64,000 nt of DNA from NCBI GenBank assembly GCA_035555595.1, contig DATMGK010000054.1:1-64000 (forward strand). The letters run 5' to 3'. Origin of the DNA: Croceibacterium_A sp035555595. Lineage in GTDB: Bacteria > Pseudomonadota > Alphaproteobacteria > Sphingomonadales > Sphingomonadaceae. Below are positions 8,219 to 16,299 of this stretch, in pieces. The first letter of the stretch is position 1; each line of letters opens with the position of its first letter. The notes beneath the pieces are model-generated. The model saw nothing but the letters and a program-made list of their open reading frames with translations. It was not told the origin of the DNA and did not search any database. Position numbers and translations under genes: made by a program.

Positions 8219-8656
8219 ATGGTGAAGTTCCTCCACAGCATGATCCGCACCTCAGACCCGGAGGGCACGGTCAGCTTCTTCAAGCTGCTGGGGCTGGAAG
8301 AAGTGCGCCGGATGGAAAACGAAAAGGGGCGTTTCACCCTGATTTTCCTGGCGGCGCCGGGAGAGGAAGGCGTGGCCGAGGTTGAGCTTACCTACAACTG
8401 GCCACCAGAGGACGGCAGCGCCGGAGAAGAATATTCCGGCGGACGCAATTTTGGCCACCTCGCCTATCGCGTGGATGACATCTACGAGACGTGTCAGCGG
8501 CTGATGGACGCGGGCGTGATCATCAACCGTCCCCCGCGTGATGGGCACATGGCCTTCGTGAAAACGCCCGATGGCATCTCCATCGAGTTATTGCAGGACG
8601 GACACCTCGAACCGCGCGAACCGTGGGCAAGCATGGAAAACACCGGCAGCTGGTGA
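8219..8656 (+). CDS. gloA: Lactoylglutathione lyase (glyoxalase I)
   Basis: 145 residues, two VOC beta-alpha-beta-beta-beta modules. The four metal ligands are in place: His6, Glu56 (EVELTYNW), His80 (NFGHLAYRV) and Glu123 (ISIELLQDG). It isomerises the methylglyoxal-glutathione hemithioacetal to S-lactoylglutathione, the first step of methylglyoxal detoxification. The 'YSGGRNFGHLA' stretch is characteristic of GloA rather than other VOC enzymes. The gene is followed 57 bases later by der on the same strand. Confidence 0.92.
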   Translation: MVKFLHSMIRTSDPEGTVSFFKLLGLEEVRRMENEKGRFTLIFLAAPGEEGVAEVELTYNWPPEDGSAGEEYSGGRNFGHLAYRVDDIYETCQRLMDAGVIINRPPRDGHMAFVKTPDGISIELLQDGHLEPREPWASMENTGSW

Positions 8657-8713
8657 GCGTGAAACAAGCCTTTCGCTTGCCAAGAGCCTCCACAACCGTC
8701 ACCTGACGCCGCC

Positions 8714-10096
8714 ATGGCGCATGCCCTTCCCCAGGTGGTCATCATTGGCCGGCCCAACGTGGGCAAATCGACGCTGTTCAACCGGCTGGTCGGCAAACGG
8801 CTGGCGCTGGTCGACGATCAGCCGGGCGTGACTCGCGACCGCCGTTTTGGCGAGGCGGGTCTGCTGGGTCTGGAGTTCCAGGCGGTTGATACCGCCGGCT
8901 GGGAAGACGAGGATCCGGACAGCCTGCCCGGCCGGATGCGCGCGCAGACCGAGGTTTCGCTGCAAGGGGCGGATGCAGCGTTGTTCGTTATCGACGCCCG
9001 CGCCGGTATCACCCCGCTGGACGAGGAAATCGGCCGCTGGCTGCGCGAACAGAACGTGCCGGTAGTGCTTGCAGCCAACAAGTGTGAAGGCAGTGCCGGA
9101 CAGGCGGGCATTCTGGAAAGCTACGCCCTTGGCCTTGGTGAGCCCGTGCCGATCTCCGCCGAACATGGCGAAGGCATGAGCGACCTCTATCAGGCCCTGC
9201 TGCCGATGATCGACGGCAAGCAGCCCGTCGAGGACGAGACGGATAGCGAGGACGAGGATGATCCGACTCGCCCATTGCAATTCGCCATTGTGGGGCGGCC
9301 GAATGCGGGCAAATCCACGCTGATCAACCGCATGCTGGGCGAGGATCGCCTGCTGACCGGGCCAGAAGCCGGCATCACGCGCGATTCCATCGCGGTGGAC
9401 TGGCAGTGGACGGACCCCGCCTCTGGCGAAACGCGCGCGGTCAAGCTGATCGATACCGCCGGCATGCGCAAGAAAGCCAAGGTGGATGACAAGCTGGAAA
9501 GGCTGGCCGTCGCCGACGCCCGCCGCGCGGTCGATTTTGCCGAAGTCGTCGTGCTGCTGCTGGACGCCACTCGCGGGCTGGAGGTGCAGGACCTGAAGAT
9601 CGCCAACCTCGTGCTGGAGGAAGGGCGCGCCCTCATGGTGGCGATCAACAAGTGGGACGTGGCGCAAGAGCCCAGCGCGCTGTTCAACGGAATTCGTGCC
9701 GCTCTGGAAGAAGGTCTGGCGCAGCTCAAAGGTGTGCCGCTGGTTGCCGTATCGGCGATGACCGGCAAAGGGGTGGACCAGATGCTGGCCGCCGCTTTCG
9801 ATCTGCGTGAACAGTGGAGCCGGCGCGTACCCACCGCCGCACTCAACCGCTGGTTCGATCACGCGCTGGAAGCCAATCCCCCGCCCGCGCCCGGCGGCAG
9901 GCGGATCAAACTGCGCTATGTCACTCAGATCAAGACGCGCCCCCCCAGCTTCGTGGTGTTCGGCACCCGGCTGGAGGACTTGCCGACGAGTTATGAGCGC
10001 TATCTGATCAACGGCATCCGCAAGGAACTGGGCTTTGGCGCGGTGCCTGTGCGGCTGACACTGCGCAGCCCGAAGAACCCCTTCGCCAAGGACTGA
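8714..10096 (+). CDS. der: Ribosome-assembly GTPase Der (EngA)
   Basis: 460 residues with two tandem GTPase domains and a C-terminal KH-like domain, an arrangement unique to Der. Domain 1 has GRPNVGKST, DTAGW and ANKCE; domain 2 (from about 192) has GRPNAGKST, DTAGMRKKAKV and NKWD. An acidic linker (about 170-190) joins them. The KH-like end shows 'RIKLRYVTQIKTRPPSFVVFGTR'. Der is needed for 50S ribosomal subunit maturation. No clear Shine-Dalgarno precedes the ATG. A weak TCCCGC/GCGGGA hairpin lies just after the stop. Confidence 0.97.
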   Translation: MAHALPQVVIIGRPNVGKSTLFNRLVGKRLALVDDQPGVTRDRRFGEAGLLGLEFQAVDTAGWEDEDPDSLPGRMRAQTEVSLQGADAALFVIDARAGITPLDEEIGRWLREQNVPVVLAANKCEGSAGQAGILESYALGLGEPVPISAEHGEGMSDLYQALLPMIDGKQPVEDETDSEDEDDPTRPLQFAIVGRPNAGKSTLINRMLGEDRLLTGPEAGITRDSIAVDWQWTDPASGETRAVKLIDTAGMRKKAKVDDKLERLAVADARRAVDFAEVVVLLLDATRGLEVQDLKIANLVLEEGRALMVAINKWDVAQEPSALFNGIRAALEEGLAQLKGVPLVAVSAMTGKGVDQMLAAAFDLREQWSRRVPTAALNRWFDHALEANPPPAPGGRRIKLRYVTQIKTRPPSFVVFGTRLEDLPTSYERYLINGIRKELGFGAVPVRLTLRSPKNPFAKD

Positions 10097-10140
10097 TTCC
10101 CTCCCGCCGCTGCGCGGGACATTTCGCGACAAGTTTCGCG

Positions 10141-10178
10141 TTTGCCGTCGCCGGGTGCCGTTGTAGTCTGACGGCAAA
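10141..10178. repeat. Inverted repeat upstream of exported esterase gene
   Basis: TTTGCCGT (10141-10148) and ACGGCAAA (10171-10178) are exact 8-base inverted arms with 22 bases between. A nested GCCGT at 10157-10161 offers an alternative, tighter hairpin with ACGGC at 10171-10175. The element ends about 20 bases before the next start codon. Operator or 5'-leader hairpin are both possible. Confidence 0.4.
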
Positions 10179-10198
10179 ACAACCTGGGGAGGTGAGCC

Positions 10199-11089
10199 AT
10201 GAAAATATCCGCCAGCCGCGCAGTGCGGCTTTGCCTTGGCGCAGCGCTGGGCATTGCGCTGGCCGTGCCGCAAACCGCCGTCGCCCAGCCCGCGCCTGCA
10301 ACCAATGGCCCGCCACGCGGCCCGATGACGATCGAGCCCGATCCTCGCGTACAGCAGAAAACCTATGCCTTCGCCCCAACTGGCGAGGAAATGAAATATA
10401 CGCTCTACGTCTCGTCAAAGGTGAAGCCTGACACCCCTGCCCCGCTGATCGTGGCACTGCATGGGCTGGGCGGCGATTCCAACTTCATCGTCCGCGGCAA
10501 GCTGATCGATCTGGCTGAAGAGAACGGATACATCGTTGTCGGGCCGATGGGATATAACGTGGGCGGCTGGTACGGATCACCGCTGATCGTGTTCGGCAAC
10601 CAGCAGCCTGCTCATCCAAATCTGACCGAATTGAGCGAGTTGGACGTGATGACCGTGCTGCAGATCGCCCGGTCACAGTTCAACGTCGATCCCAATCGCA
10701 TATACCTGATGGGCCATTCGATGGGCGGCGCGGGTACGATTTTCCTGGGCCAGAAACACGCCGACTATTGGGCCGCGCTGGCCGCAATCGCCCCGGCGGC
10801 ATTCATGATGCAAATGCGGCAGAAAGATATTCTGGCCCCCATCAAGGATGCCAAACTGCCGATAATGATCACCCAGGGAGATGAAGACCCGGCGGTTCCC
10901 GTGGTCAATACCCGCACCTGGGCCACGGCGATGGATGAAATGGGCATGACCCACGAATACATCGAGATGCCCGGCCGCGATCACGGCAACATCATCTGGG
11001 ACGGGATGGACGATATCTTCCGCTTCTTCAGCGAACACAGCCGCACCCCCCCGGCGCCCCCCGCGCTGCCGGGCAGGCCGGGGAACTAG
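10199..11089 (+). CDS. Exported alpha/beta hydrolase (PHB-depolymerase/feruloyl-esterase-like)
   Basis: 296 residues. A signal peptide to about residue 30 (AVPQTAVAQ) precedes an alpha/beta-hydrolase domain with oxyanion-hole 'ALHGLGG', nucleophile elbow GHSMGG (Ser174), acid Asp230 (GDEDPAVP) and His262 (GRDHGN). The arrangement is that of the LpqC/PhaZ-type esterase group (Esterase_PHB/dienelactone-hydrolase-like), which acts on polyester or phenolic ester bonds. The C-terminus is proline-rich. GGGGAGG lies 6 bases before the ATG. The substrate is not inferable. Convergent with the PepSY gene, overlapping it by 4 bases at the stops. Confidence 0.82.
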   Translation: MKISASRAVRLCLGAALGIALAVPQTAVAQPAPATNGPPRGPMTIEPDPRVQQKTYAFAPTGEEMKYTLYVSSKVKPDTPAPLIVALHGLGGDSNFIVRGKLIDLAEENGYIVVGPMGYNVGGWYGSPLIVFGNQQPAHPNLTELSELDVMTVLQIARSQFNVDPNRIYLMGHSMGGAGTIFLGQKHADYWAALAAIAPAAFMMQMRQKDILAPIKDAKLPIMITQGDEDPAVPVVNTRTWATAMDEMGMTHEYIEMPGRDHGNIIWDGMDDIFRFFSEHSRTPPAPPALPGRPGN

Positions 11090-12603
11090 TTAGCTGTTAC
11101 TTCGGCACCGGCCGCTCCCGGCATTTTCCCGAAGCGCCCGCTGAAACCAACGGCCAGAAGAGCAAGGCCAGTCACTAGTAGAACGGGTTCTACCGGAGAG
11201 CCCGTTCCACCTGCAAGGAGGCTGGCAAAACCCGCCGCAGCCAGACCGGAACCAGCTATCGCAAGAAGCAGCGGCCACATCATCCTTGCAGGACTGATGA
11301 ACGCCAACACGATGGCAGCGGCCCAGACCCAGAACATTGCCTGCTGCTCGGCAATCGCGCGGTTTGCTGCGCCCGCCGGAATGAGCCGATTGGCCCAGAA
11401 ATAGCCGCCGATGGCAATCGGCAACCCGGCAAGGACCGCCGCGTTGAGCCGATCCACGATAATCACCGCTCGCCGTGGCTTGATCTTCCCTGCCTCGGCG
11501 GTTGGCGATGGCCAACGCTTTGCGGTCCACAGCAACAGTCCTGTGGCAACCATTGCTGCGCCTACCAGACCGAAGCAGAACATCAGCAGTCGGACGACCG
11601 GACCCGCGAAGTGAGCGACATGGAGGCCGAACAACTGGCTATGGAGCAACGAGACGTTCGACAGGTCTTCGTTAGTGGTGCCCAGCACTCGTCCATCGGA
11701 CGGATCGAATGTTACACTGGGCTTGCGCATAGGCAAGATGCCGCGGATCGGGTGATTGATCGTCACCGTCATGCCGGCGGTTCCGGGGTTGTCGATGTGT
11801 ATCTCGCCCACTTCGTCACCATGCCAGCGCCTCTGCGCCGCTTTTACCAACGGTGCGACCCGCAGCGGGGAAACAGTCCCGGACGGCTCTTCCACGGCAG
11901 AAGGAAACGCCTCCTGCGCGAACTGCCCGAGGCCCGAGGCGCCATAGACCGACGCCACACCCCACGGCATGAGAAGCATCATCACCGTCACCAGACCGCT
12001 AACCACGATCAGTAGATGATAGGGCAGCCCCAGAACGCCGGTCATGTTGTGAAGGTCCAGCCGCGTCCTCCAACCTCTGCCTCGCCTGAAGCGGAACAGG
12101 TCACGGATGATATTGCGGTGGGTTACGAGTCCGGTGACCAGCAGCATAAGAAGCGCCACACCGATCAGGCTGACCACAATGCGCCCGGCCATCGGCGAGA
12201 CGAAGTGCAGATCGCTGTGAAGACGATAGAGGAAGTCACCGCCGCCCGTGGCCCGTGGTTCGGGCGAGAGGGGATTGCCGGTTCGCGGGTCCAGCACGGC
12301 ATCGCCCGGTTCATCCCCAAACCACGACACGCGTAAGGCAGGGCTCTTCTCGTCGGGCAGCAGTGTCGTCCATTCACCCGCACCGCCAGCGTGGGTGACG
12401 AGCCATTGGACCGCCCGATCCGCCGCCGTTTCCGGCGGAACATCCACCTGCGCCAGCGGGCGCAGTTCCGGCGTCATCATCAGCGTGATTTCGTGGCGGT
12501 AATACCCGCAGCTGCCGGTCACGAAGATCACGAACAGCAACCAGCCGAGGATAATCCCGGACCAGTTGTGCAACCACCCCATCGCCGGGCGAAAGCGGTT
12601 CAA
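11086..12603 (-). CDS. PepSY-associated TM protein of a siderophore-uptake locus
   Basis: About 505 residues. The N-terminal 'AMGWLHNWSGIILGWLLFVIF' helix with its WLHxW motif, a long periplasmic PepSY region, a second helix pair near 'MAGRIVVSLIGVALLMLLVTG', a 'DLHNMTGVLGLPYHLLIVVSG' helix, and several further helices to the C-terminus match PepSY_TM proteins encoded beside TonB siderophore receptors (PiuB/FoxB-like). FoxB-type relatives are thought to reduce or process ferri-siderophores at the inner membrane. The frame runs up to 12744, but TTG at 12603 overlaps the upstream stop (TTGA) and gives the normal N-terminus; ATG 12582 is an alternative. Confidence 0.8.
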   Translation of the reverse strand: MNRFRPAMGWLHNWSGIILGWLLFVIFVTGSCGYYRHEITLMMTPELRPLAQVDVPPETAADRAVQWLVTHAGGAGEWTTLLPDEKSPALRVSWFGDEPGDAVLDPRTGNPLSPEPRATGGGDFLYRLHSDLHFVSPMAGRIVVSLIGVALLMLLVTGLVTHRNIIRDLFRFRRGRGWRTRLDLHNMTGVLGLPYHLLIVVSGLVTVMMLLMPWGVASVYGASGLGQFAQEAFPSAVEEPSGTVSPLRVAPLVKAAQRRWHGDEVGEIHIDNPGTAGMTVTINHPIRGILPMRKPSVTFDPSDGRVLGTTNEDLSNVSLLHSQLFGLHVAHFAGPVVRLLMFCFGLVGAAMVATGLLLWTAKRWPSPTAEAGKIKPRRAVIIVDRLNAAVLAGLPIAIGGYFWANRLIPAGAANRAIAEQQAMFWVWAAAIVLAFISPARMMWPLLLAIAGSGLAAAGFASLLAGGTGSPVEPVLLVTGLALLAVGFSGRFGKMPGAAGAEVTAN

Positions 12604-12869
12604 GGCAGCACCAGAAAACGCAGACCAACAAACAGTGCGGCGGGGCCGATCAACCAGGCCCACGCTCGCCAGGCGCTGCGCGTGGCGAACGCAATCATGA
12701 TCCCGGCCGCGAACAGGATCGGCCCGGCCATGGTGCTGAGCCAAACCGCGTCAACCCTGCCCACAACCGGCACCAGCGCTGCACAAAGAAAAATCACAGC
12801 GCCCGCCGCCATGGCATATCCGCCGATGGCGGCGGCGGCGACGCGCGCCGCGACCGACCATCGGGACAT
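12600..12869 (-). CDS. Small membrane protein, DUF3649-like, iron locus
   Basis: About 89 residues and almost entirely hydrophobic: three membrane helices can be drawn (IGGYAMAAGAVIFLCAALVP, LSTMAGPILFAAGIMIAF, AWAWLIGPAALFVGLRFLV). Small proteins of this kind (DUF3649/DUF3325 iron-uptake accessories) sit between TonB siderophore receptors and PepSY proteins in many proteobacteria, exactly as here. Function is unknown. ATG at 12869 is used; a GTG at 12887 is possible. Its stop overlaps the PepSY start by 4 bases and it follows the receptor by about 20 bases, so the three form an operon. Confidence 0.7.
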   Translation of the reverse strand: MSRWSVAARVAAAAIGGYAMAAGAVIFLCAALVPVVGRVDAVWLSTMAGPILFAAGIMIAFATRSAWRAWAWLIGPAALFVGLRFLVLP

Positions 12870-12889
12870 GGCGGCGATGCGCCGCACTT

Positions 12890-14995
12890 CTAGAACCGGC
12901 CGCGCAAGGTGAACGTGGCCGAACGCGGCGCGCCATAACGGTTGCCGAATGCGGTGCTGCTGATCGAGGTGAAGTAGGTCTTGTCGAACAGGTTATTGAC
13001 GTTGACGGAAGCCGTAACGCCCGGAACGACATCATATCCGACATAAAGGTCAGCCAGCACATAGCCTTCCTGACTGTAGGTCGCGGTGTTCGATTGCGTC
13101 CATTTGCTCTGATAGCTGACGCTGCCGCCGGCCGAGAACCGCTCGCCAAACCGGTAATTGGTCCACAGGCGCAGCATATGCTTCGGGGTGAAGCTGGCAA
13201 ACGGCTGACCTTCATTGGCGGTGGGATCACCCGCGCCGTCCCGATCGCGAAGATATTCGGTATCGGCGTAGGTATAGCCGCCGGTAATCAGCCACTGCGG
13301 CACGGGCCGGCCCGAAATCTCTAGTTCGACGCCCTGAGTGCGCACGGCACCTTCCGCAATGAAGCAACGGCCCGGCTGATTATCGATTTCCGCCTGGAAG
13401 CAGCTGTAATCGGGATCCTGCTGAGCCCGATTGACCTGCTTCACGCGGTAGAGCGTGGCCGACGCCAGCAGGCGATCACCCAGGAAGCTGCCCTTGATAC
13501 CGGCCTCGTAGTTCTCACCAGTGAGGGGTGCGATGAACGATCCGTCCCGCTGACGTTCGTCCTGCGGTTCGAACGCTTCCGCATAGCTGGCGTAAAAGGT
13601 CACACCGCTGCTGAGGTCGTAGGTCAGACCGGCGTAGGGGGTGAACACGCCACTGGCGCTATATTCCTGATGATCGTCGATCAGGCCGGGAAAGGGCAGA
13701 TAGACGAAATCATACACTGTATCGAACCAGCTCAAACGGCCGCCTAGGATCAGCTTGAGGCCATCTGCGGGCGAAAGTCGCGTCGCGGCGAACATGCCGA
13801 ACTGGTCGCTATCGGTGGTTTCCTGTCCCTGATCGGCTGCGATGGTCGGTTCAGCAACCGATGTGGGATCGAAATCCAGCACATCGATGCCGCCCACCAG
13901 CACCTGGCTGCCATTGAGCAGGCCGTTGCTGAGATCGCGCCAGTTGGCGCCGAACTGCAACTCGTGCTCACGCCCGAAAAGATTGAACGATCCGGCTACG
14001 CTGGCATCGATGCTCGTCTGCTTGGTGGATAGCAGGTTCGCCGCCATTCGACCGCCGGTAAGATCGGTAACCGGATTAACAGCGCCCGATGCCTGCAACG
14101 TCAGTGAATCGCGGTCGGAATCGAGGTGGGTCGCGGCAATCCGTGCCTTCCAGTCACTGCCCAGATCCTGCGCAATCTCGCCAAAGATCTGCGTCGTCTT
14201 GACCGACCGCTGGTTCCACGAGGCGCCAAGGAAAGTGTCGCGCGCAACAGGAAGCGCATCCCCATTGGCATAGCGCGGCAAGGCGTCCGGGAAGGGAACG
14301 TCATCCGCATCCTGATAAGATATGGCGGCGCTGAGGGACGTGCTGTCCGTCACATCGGCGTCGAACGCCCCATAGACCAGGACCTTGTCGCCCTTCACGA
14401 AATCGATGAAGGAATTGGTGCGGTCATAAACGCCGACACCGCGCACGCGGACACGGCCATCCGTATCGAGGGCGGTGGAAGCATCAGCTTCAAAGCGGAA
14501 TGCGCCTTCGGTATCGACCGAAGCTCTTCCAGAAATACCTGCGGGATTGGCCCGCTTGCGCACGAGGTTGATGGCGCCGCCGAAGCTGCCCGCACCCTGC
14601 CACAGGCCTGCCGCCCCGCGCAGCACCTCCACCCGGTCATAAAGCGCTGTGTCAGGCGCAGTCATGGCTGCTGAATAGACATCGATGGGGACACCATCGA
14701 ACTGCAGCGTGCCGATCTGGAAACCGCGCGCAAAGTAAGTGGCTTCGTTGGCGCCAAACAGTGTGAGGCCGGGCGTCTGTAGCAGCACATCATCCAGATC
14801 GTTGGCCTGGGTCAGATCGATCTGCTCCCGCGATACGACGGTGACCGACTGCGGAAACTCGCGGATGGTTACTTCGCTATCGCCCAGCGTCACGACAGCA
14901 TTGCCCTGCCCGGTGACGATGATCTCGCTGGCGTCCTGAGCCATTGCAGCAGTGGACGTGGTGGCGAGCATCGCCGCAACAAAACCTCTTATCAT
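12890..14995 (-). CDS. TonB-dependent siderophore receptor
   Basis: 701 residues. The signal peptide ends near 'STAAMAQ', followed by a TonB-box-like 'SEIIVTG' and a plug domain (FPQSVTVVSREQI, 'YFARGFQIGTLQFDGVP', 'YDRVEVLRGAAGLWQGAGSF') typical of FhuE/FpvA/FoxA-type ferri-siderophore receptors. The rest is a 22-strand barrel ending in 'RSATFTLRGRF' with terminal phenylalanine. There is no N-terminal signalling (STN) domain, so no ECF-sigma coupling is expected. It imports a ferric siderophore with TonB-ExbB-ExbD energy; the exact ligand cannot be told. First gene of the receptor-DUF3649-PepSY operon. The 410-base gap upstream carries two matching palindromes. Confidence 0.9.
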   Translation of the reverse strand: MIRGFVAAMLATTSTAAMAQDASEIIVTGQGNAVVTLGDSEVTIREFPQSVTVVSREQIDLTQANDLDDVLLQTPGLTLFGANEATYFARGFQIGTLQFDGVPIDVYSAAMTAPDTALYDRVEVLRGAAGLWQGAGSFGGAINLVRKRANPAGISGRASVDTEGAFRFEADASTALDTDGRVRVRGVGVYDRTNSFIDFVKGDKVLVYGAFDADVTDSTSLSAAISYQDADDVPFPDALPRYANGDALPVARDTFLGASWNQRSVKTTQIFGEIAQDLGSDWKARIAATHLDSDRDSLTLQASGAVNPVTDLTGGRMAANLLSTKQTSIDASVAGSFNLFGREHELQFGANWRDLSNGLLNGSQVLVGGIDVLDFDPTSVAEPTIAADQGQETTDSDQFGMFAATRLSPADGLKLILGGRLSWFDTVYDFVYLPFPGLIDDHQEYSASGVFTPYAGLTYDLSSGVTFYASYAEAFEPQDERQRDGSFIAPLTGENYEAGIKGSFLGDRLLASATLYRVKQVNRAQQDPDYSCFQAEIDNQPGRCFIAEGAVRTQGVELEISGRPVPQWLITGGYTYADTEYLRDRDGAGDPTANEGQPFASFTPKHMLRLWTNYRFGERFSAGGSVSYQSKWTQSNTATYSQEGYVLADLYVGYDVVPGVTASVNVNNLFDKTYFTSISSTAFGNRYGAPRSATFTLRGRF

Positions 14996-15405
14996 TTTGG
15001 ATTATCCCTGAGCCCTGAATAATAGGCAGGTGCCCCCGCAGCGGGCGATTGGAGTTCGCTTTTCCGCCATGGCGGGGCCCTGTCCCCTCCCGGCTCCGGC
15101 TGCAGGCCTTCAGGCGCGCTGTCATCACGGTCCGGACGGGTGTGACGCGCATATGCTCGCTCCAGCACCTGCGGGAGTTAATTACAGTAATGAGTCGGGG
15201 TGTTACGGTAACACGGCAGTTACACTTCATATGAAAGGGGCATGTACGCTGCCGGAAGACCGGCACGTCATGCCCATTTCCGCACCGCCTACATGCTATC
15301 GCTGCGATTCCCGATCTCTGACGAGCGGTCGGTCCACTTGTTCTGCGCGGTACTGGGCACTTCATTCCTGCATGCACTGGCGCGGCCAGCCCGCCGGGCG
15401 CTGCC
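14996..15405. other. Non-coding gap between receptor operon and bfr
   Basis: 410 bases with no convincing gene on either strand. It is the 5' region of the TonB receptor and the 3' region of bfr. I found no good match to a Fur box or to a cobalamin riboswitch. What stands out is a pair of interrupted palindromes (annotated separately). Confidence 0.6.
15181..15214. promoter_or_regulatory. Two TTAC-N-GTAA palindromes, possible operator pair
   Basis: ATTAC-A-GTAAT at 15181-15191 and GTGTTAC-G-GTAACAC at 15200-15214 are both perfect palindromes around one central base. They share the core TTAC-N-GTAA and their centres (15186, 15207) are 21 bases apart, two helical turns. A further GTTAC half-site follows at 15219. 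The pair lies about 190-220 bases upstream of the receptor start. This looks like cooperative binding of a dimeric regulator. Confidence 0.5.
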
Positions 15406-15888
15406 CTAGTGGCTTTCGGCGCCCTTGCTCTGAAGCTGGACGTAATTCTGAAGGCCCATGCGGCCGATCATTTCCAACTGCTTCTCGATGAAGTCGACGT
15501 GTTCTTCCTCGCTTTCGAGGATGCGTTCGAAAATTTCGCGGCTGACATAGTCGCGCACGCTCTCGCAGTACTGGATCGCGTCGCGCAGCAGCGGGATCGC
15601 CTCCAGTTCCAGCGCGAGATCGGCCTTGAGGATTTCCTCTACCGTTTCACCCACCTTCAGCTTGTGAAGCGCCTGGAAGTTCGGCAGCCCTTCCAGGAAC
15701 AGCACGCGATCGGCCAGCGTATCGGCATGCTTCATCTCGTCGATGGATTCGTGCCGCTCATACTCGGCGAGTTTGTGAATGCCCCAGTTGTCCAGCACAC
15801 GGTAGTGCAGCCAGTACTGGTTAATGGCGGTCAGCTCATTCGTGAGCGCCTTATTCAGATAATCGATGACCTGAGGGTCGCCCTGCAT
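15406..15888 (-). CDS. bfr: Bacterioferritin
   Basis: 160 residues, the standard length. All ferroxidase ligands fall at the canonical positions: Glu18, Glu51, His54, Glu94, Glu127 and His130; Met52, the axial haem ligand shared between two subunits, is also present. The protein assembles into a 24-mer that oxidises Fe(II) and stores iron as ferric mineral. ATG at 15888 has AGGAGA 8 bases upstream; an in-frame start further up (15939) lacks a site. It lies downstream of bfd on the same strand, about 135 bases away, so the two may be co-regulated by iron. Confidence 0.97.
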   Translation of the reverse strand: MQGDPQVIDYLNKALTNELTAINQYWLHYRVLDNWGIHKLAEYERHESIDEMKHADTLADRVLFLEGLPNFQALHKLKVGETVEEILKADLALELEAIPLLRDAIQYCESVRDYVSREIFERILESEEEHVDFIEKQLEMIGRMGLQNYVQLQSKGAESH

Positions 15889-16023
15889 CGTCTGTCTCCT
15901 GCAAGGCCCTATTGTGAGCGCGGAGACGCCCGGCGGCAAGGCCGGAATCGCAAAAAATGGCGGAATTCCTAGGGTTTGCGAATGAAAGTCAGAAGCGTGG
16001 CTGCTGACTTTTTGGTGCCAAAA

Positions 16024-16218
16024 TCAGGCTGCGACGAGGTGCGGGCGACGGTCCAGAGCGCGTTCTTCCGCCAGCAGATCGTCCGCATCTTCCAGGCACT
16101 GGCAGCACTGCGGCGCTTTACCCAGAGAGGCATAGATAGCCTCTGCATCGCCGCAAACACCGCGCGCGGCGCGGCGAAATTCGCATTCGCGGATCGCATT
16201 GCAGACGCAGACAAACAT
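16024..16218 (-). CDS. bfd: Bacterioferritin-associated ferredoxin (Bfd)
   Basis: 64 residues, one BFD-like [2Fe-2S] domain. The cysteines follow the Bfd pattern: Cys4-x-Cys6 near the N-terminus (MFVCVCNAI) and Cys38...Cys41 in 'APQCCQCLEDA'. Bfd docks on bacterioferritin and passes electrons through its haem to reduce and release stored iron. Its position beside bfr supports this. The tail after residue 50 is more basic than in enteric Bfd. Confidence 0.92.
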   Translation of the reverse strand: MFVCVCNAIRECEFRRAARGVCGDAEAIYASLGKAPQCCQCLEDADDLLAEERALDRRPHLVAA

Positions 16219-16299
16219 GCCGGGCGAATCTCTCCGATGTTCTCAGAGAGGAAGTTAATGCGAATAGATTGCAATATCAAGCCCGATGCTGGAAATACG

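Noticed and set aside
8699..10273. A 524-codon open frame on the minus strand
   Set aside because: Antisense to der, which has all GTPase motifs.
14996..15180. Cobalamin or TPP riboswitch, or Fur box, before the TonB receptor
   Set aside because: Looked for conserved cores on the minus strand; only vague similarity ('AGCCGGGAGGGG'), and no Fur-like AT-rich palindrome.
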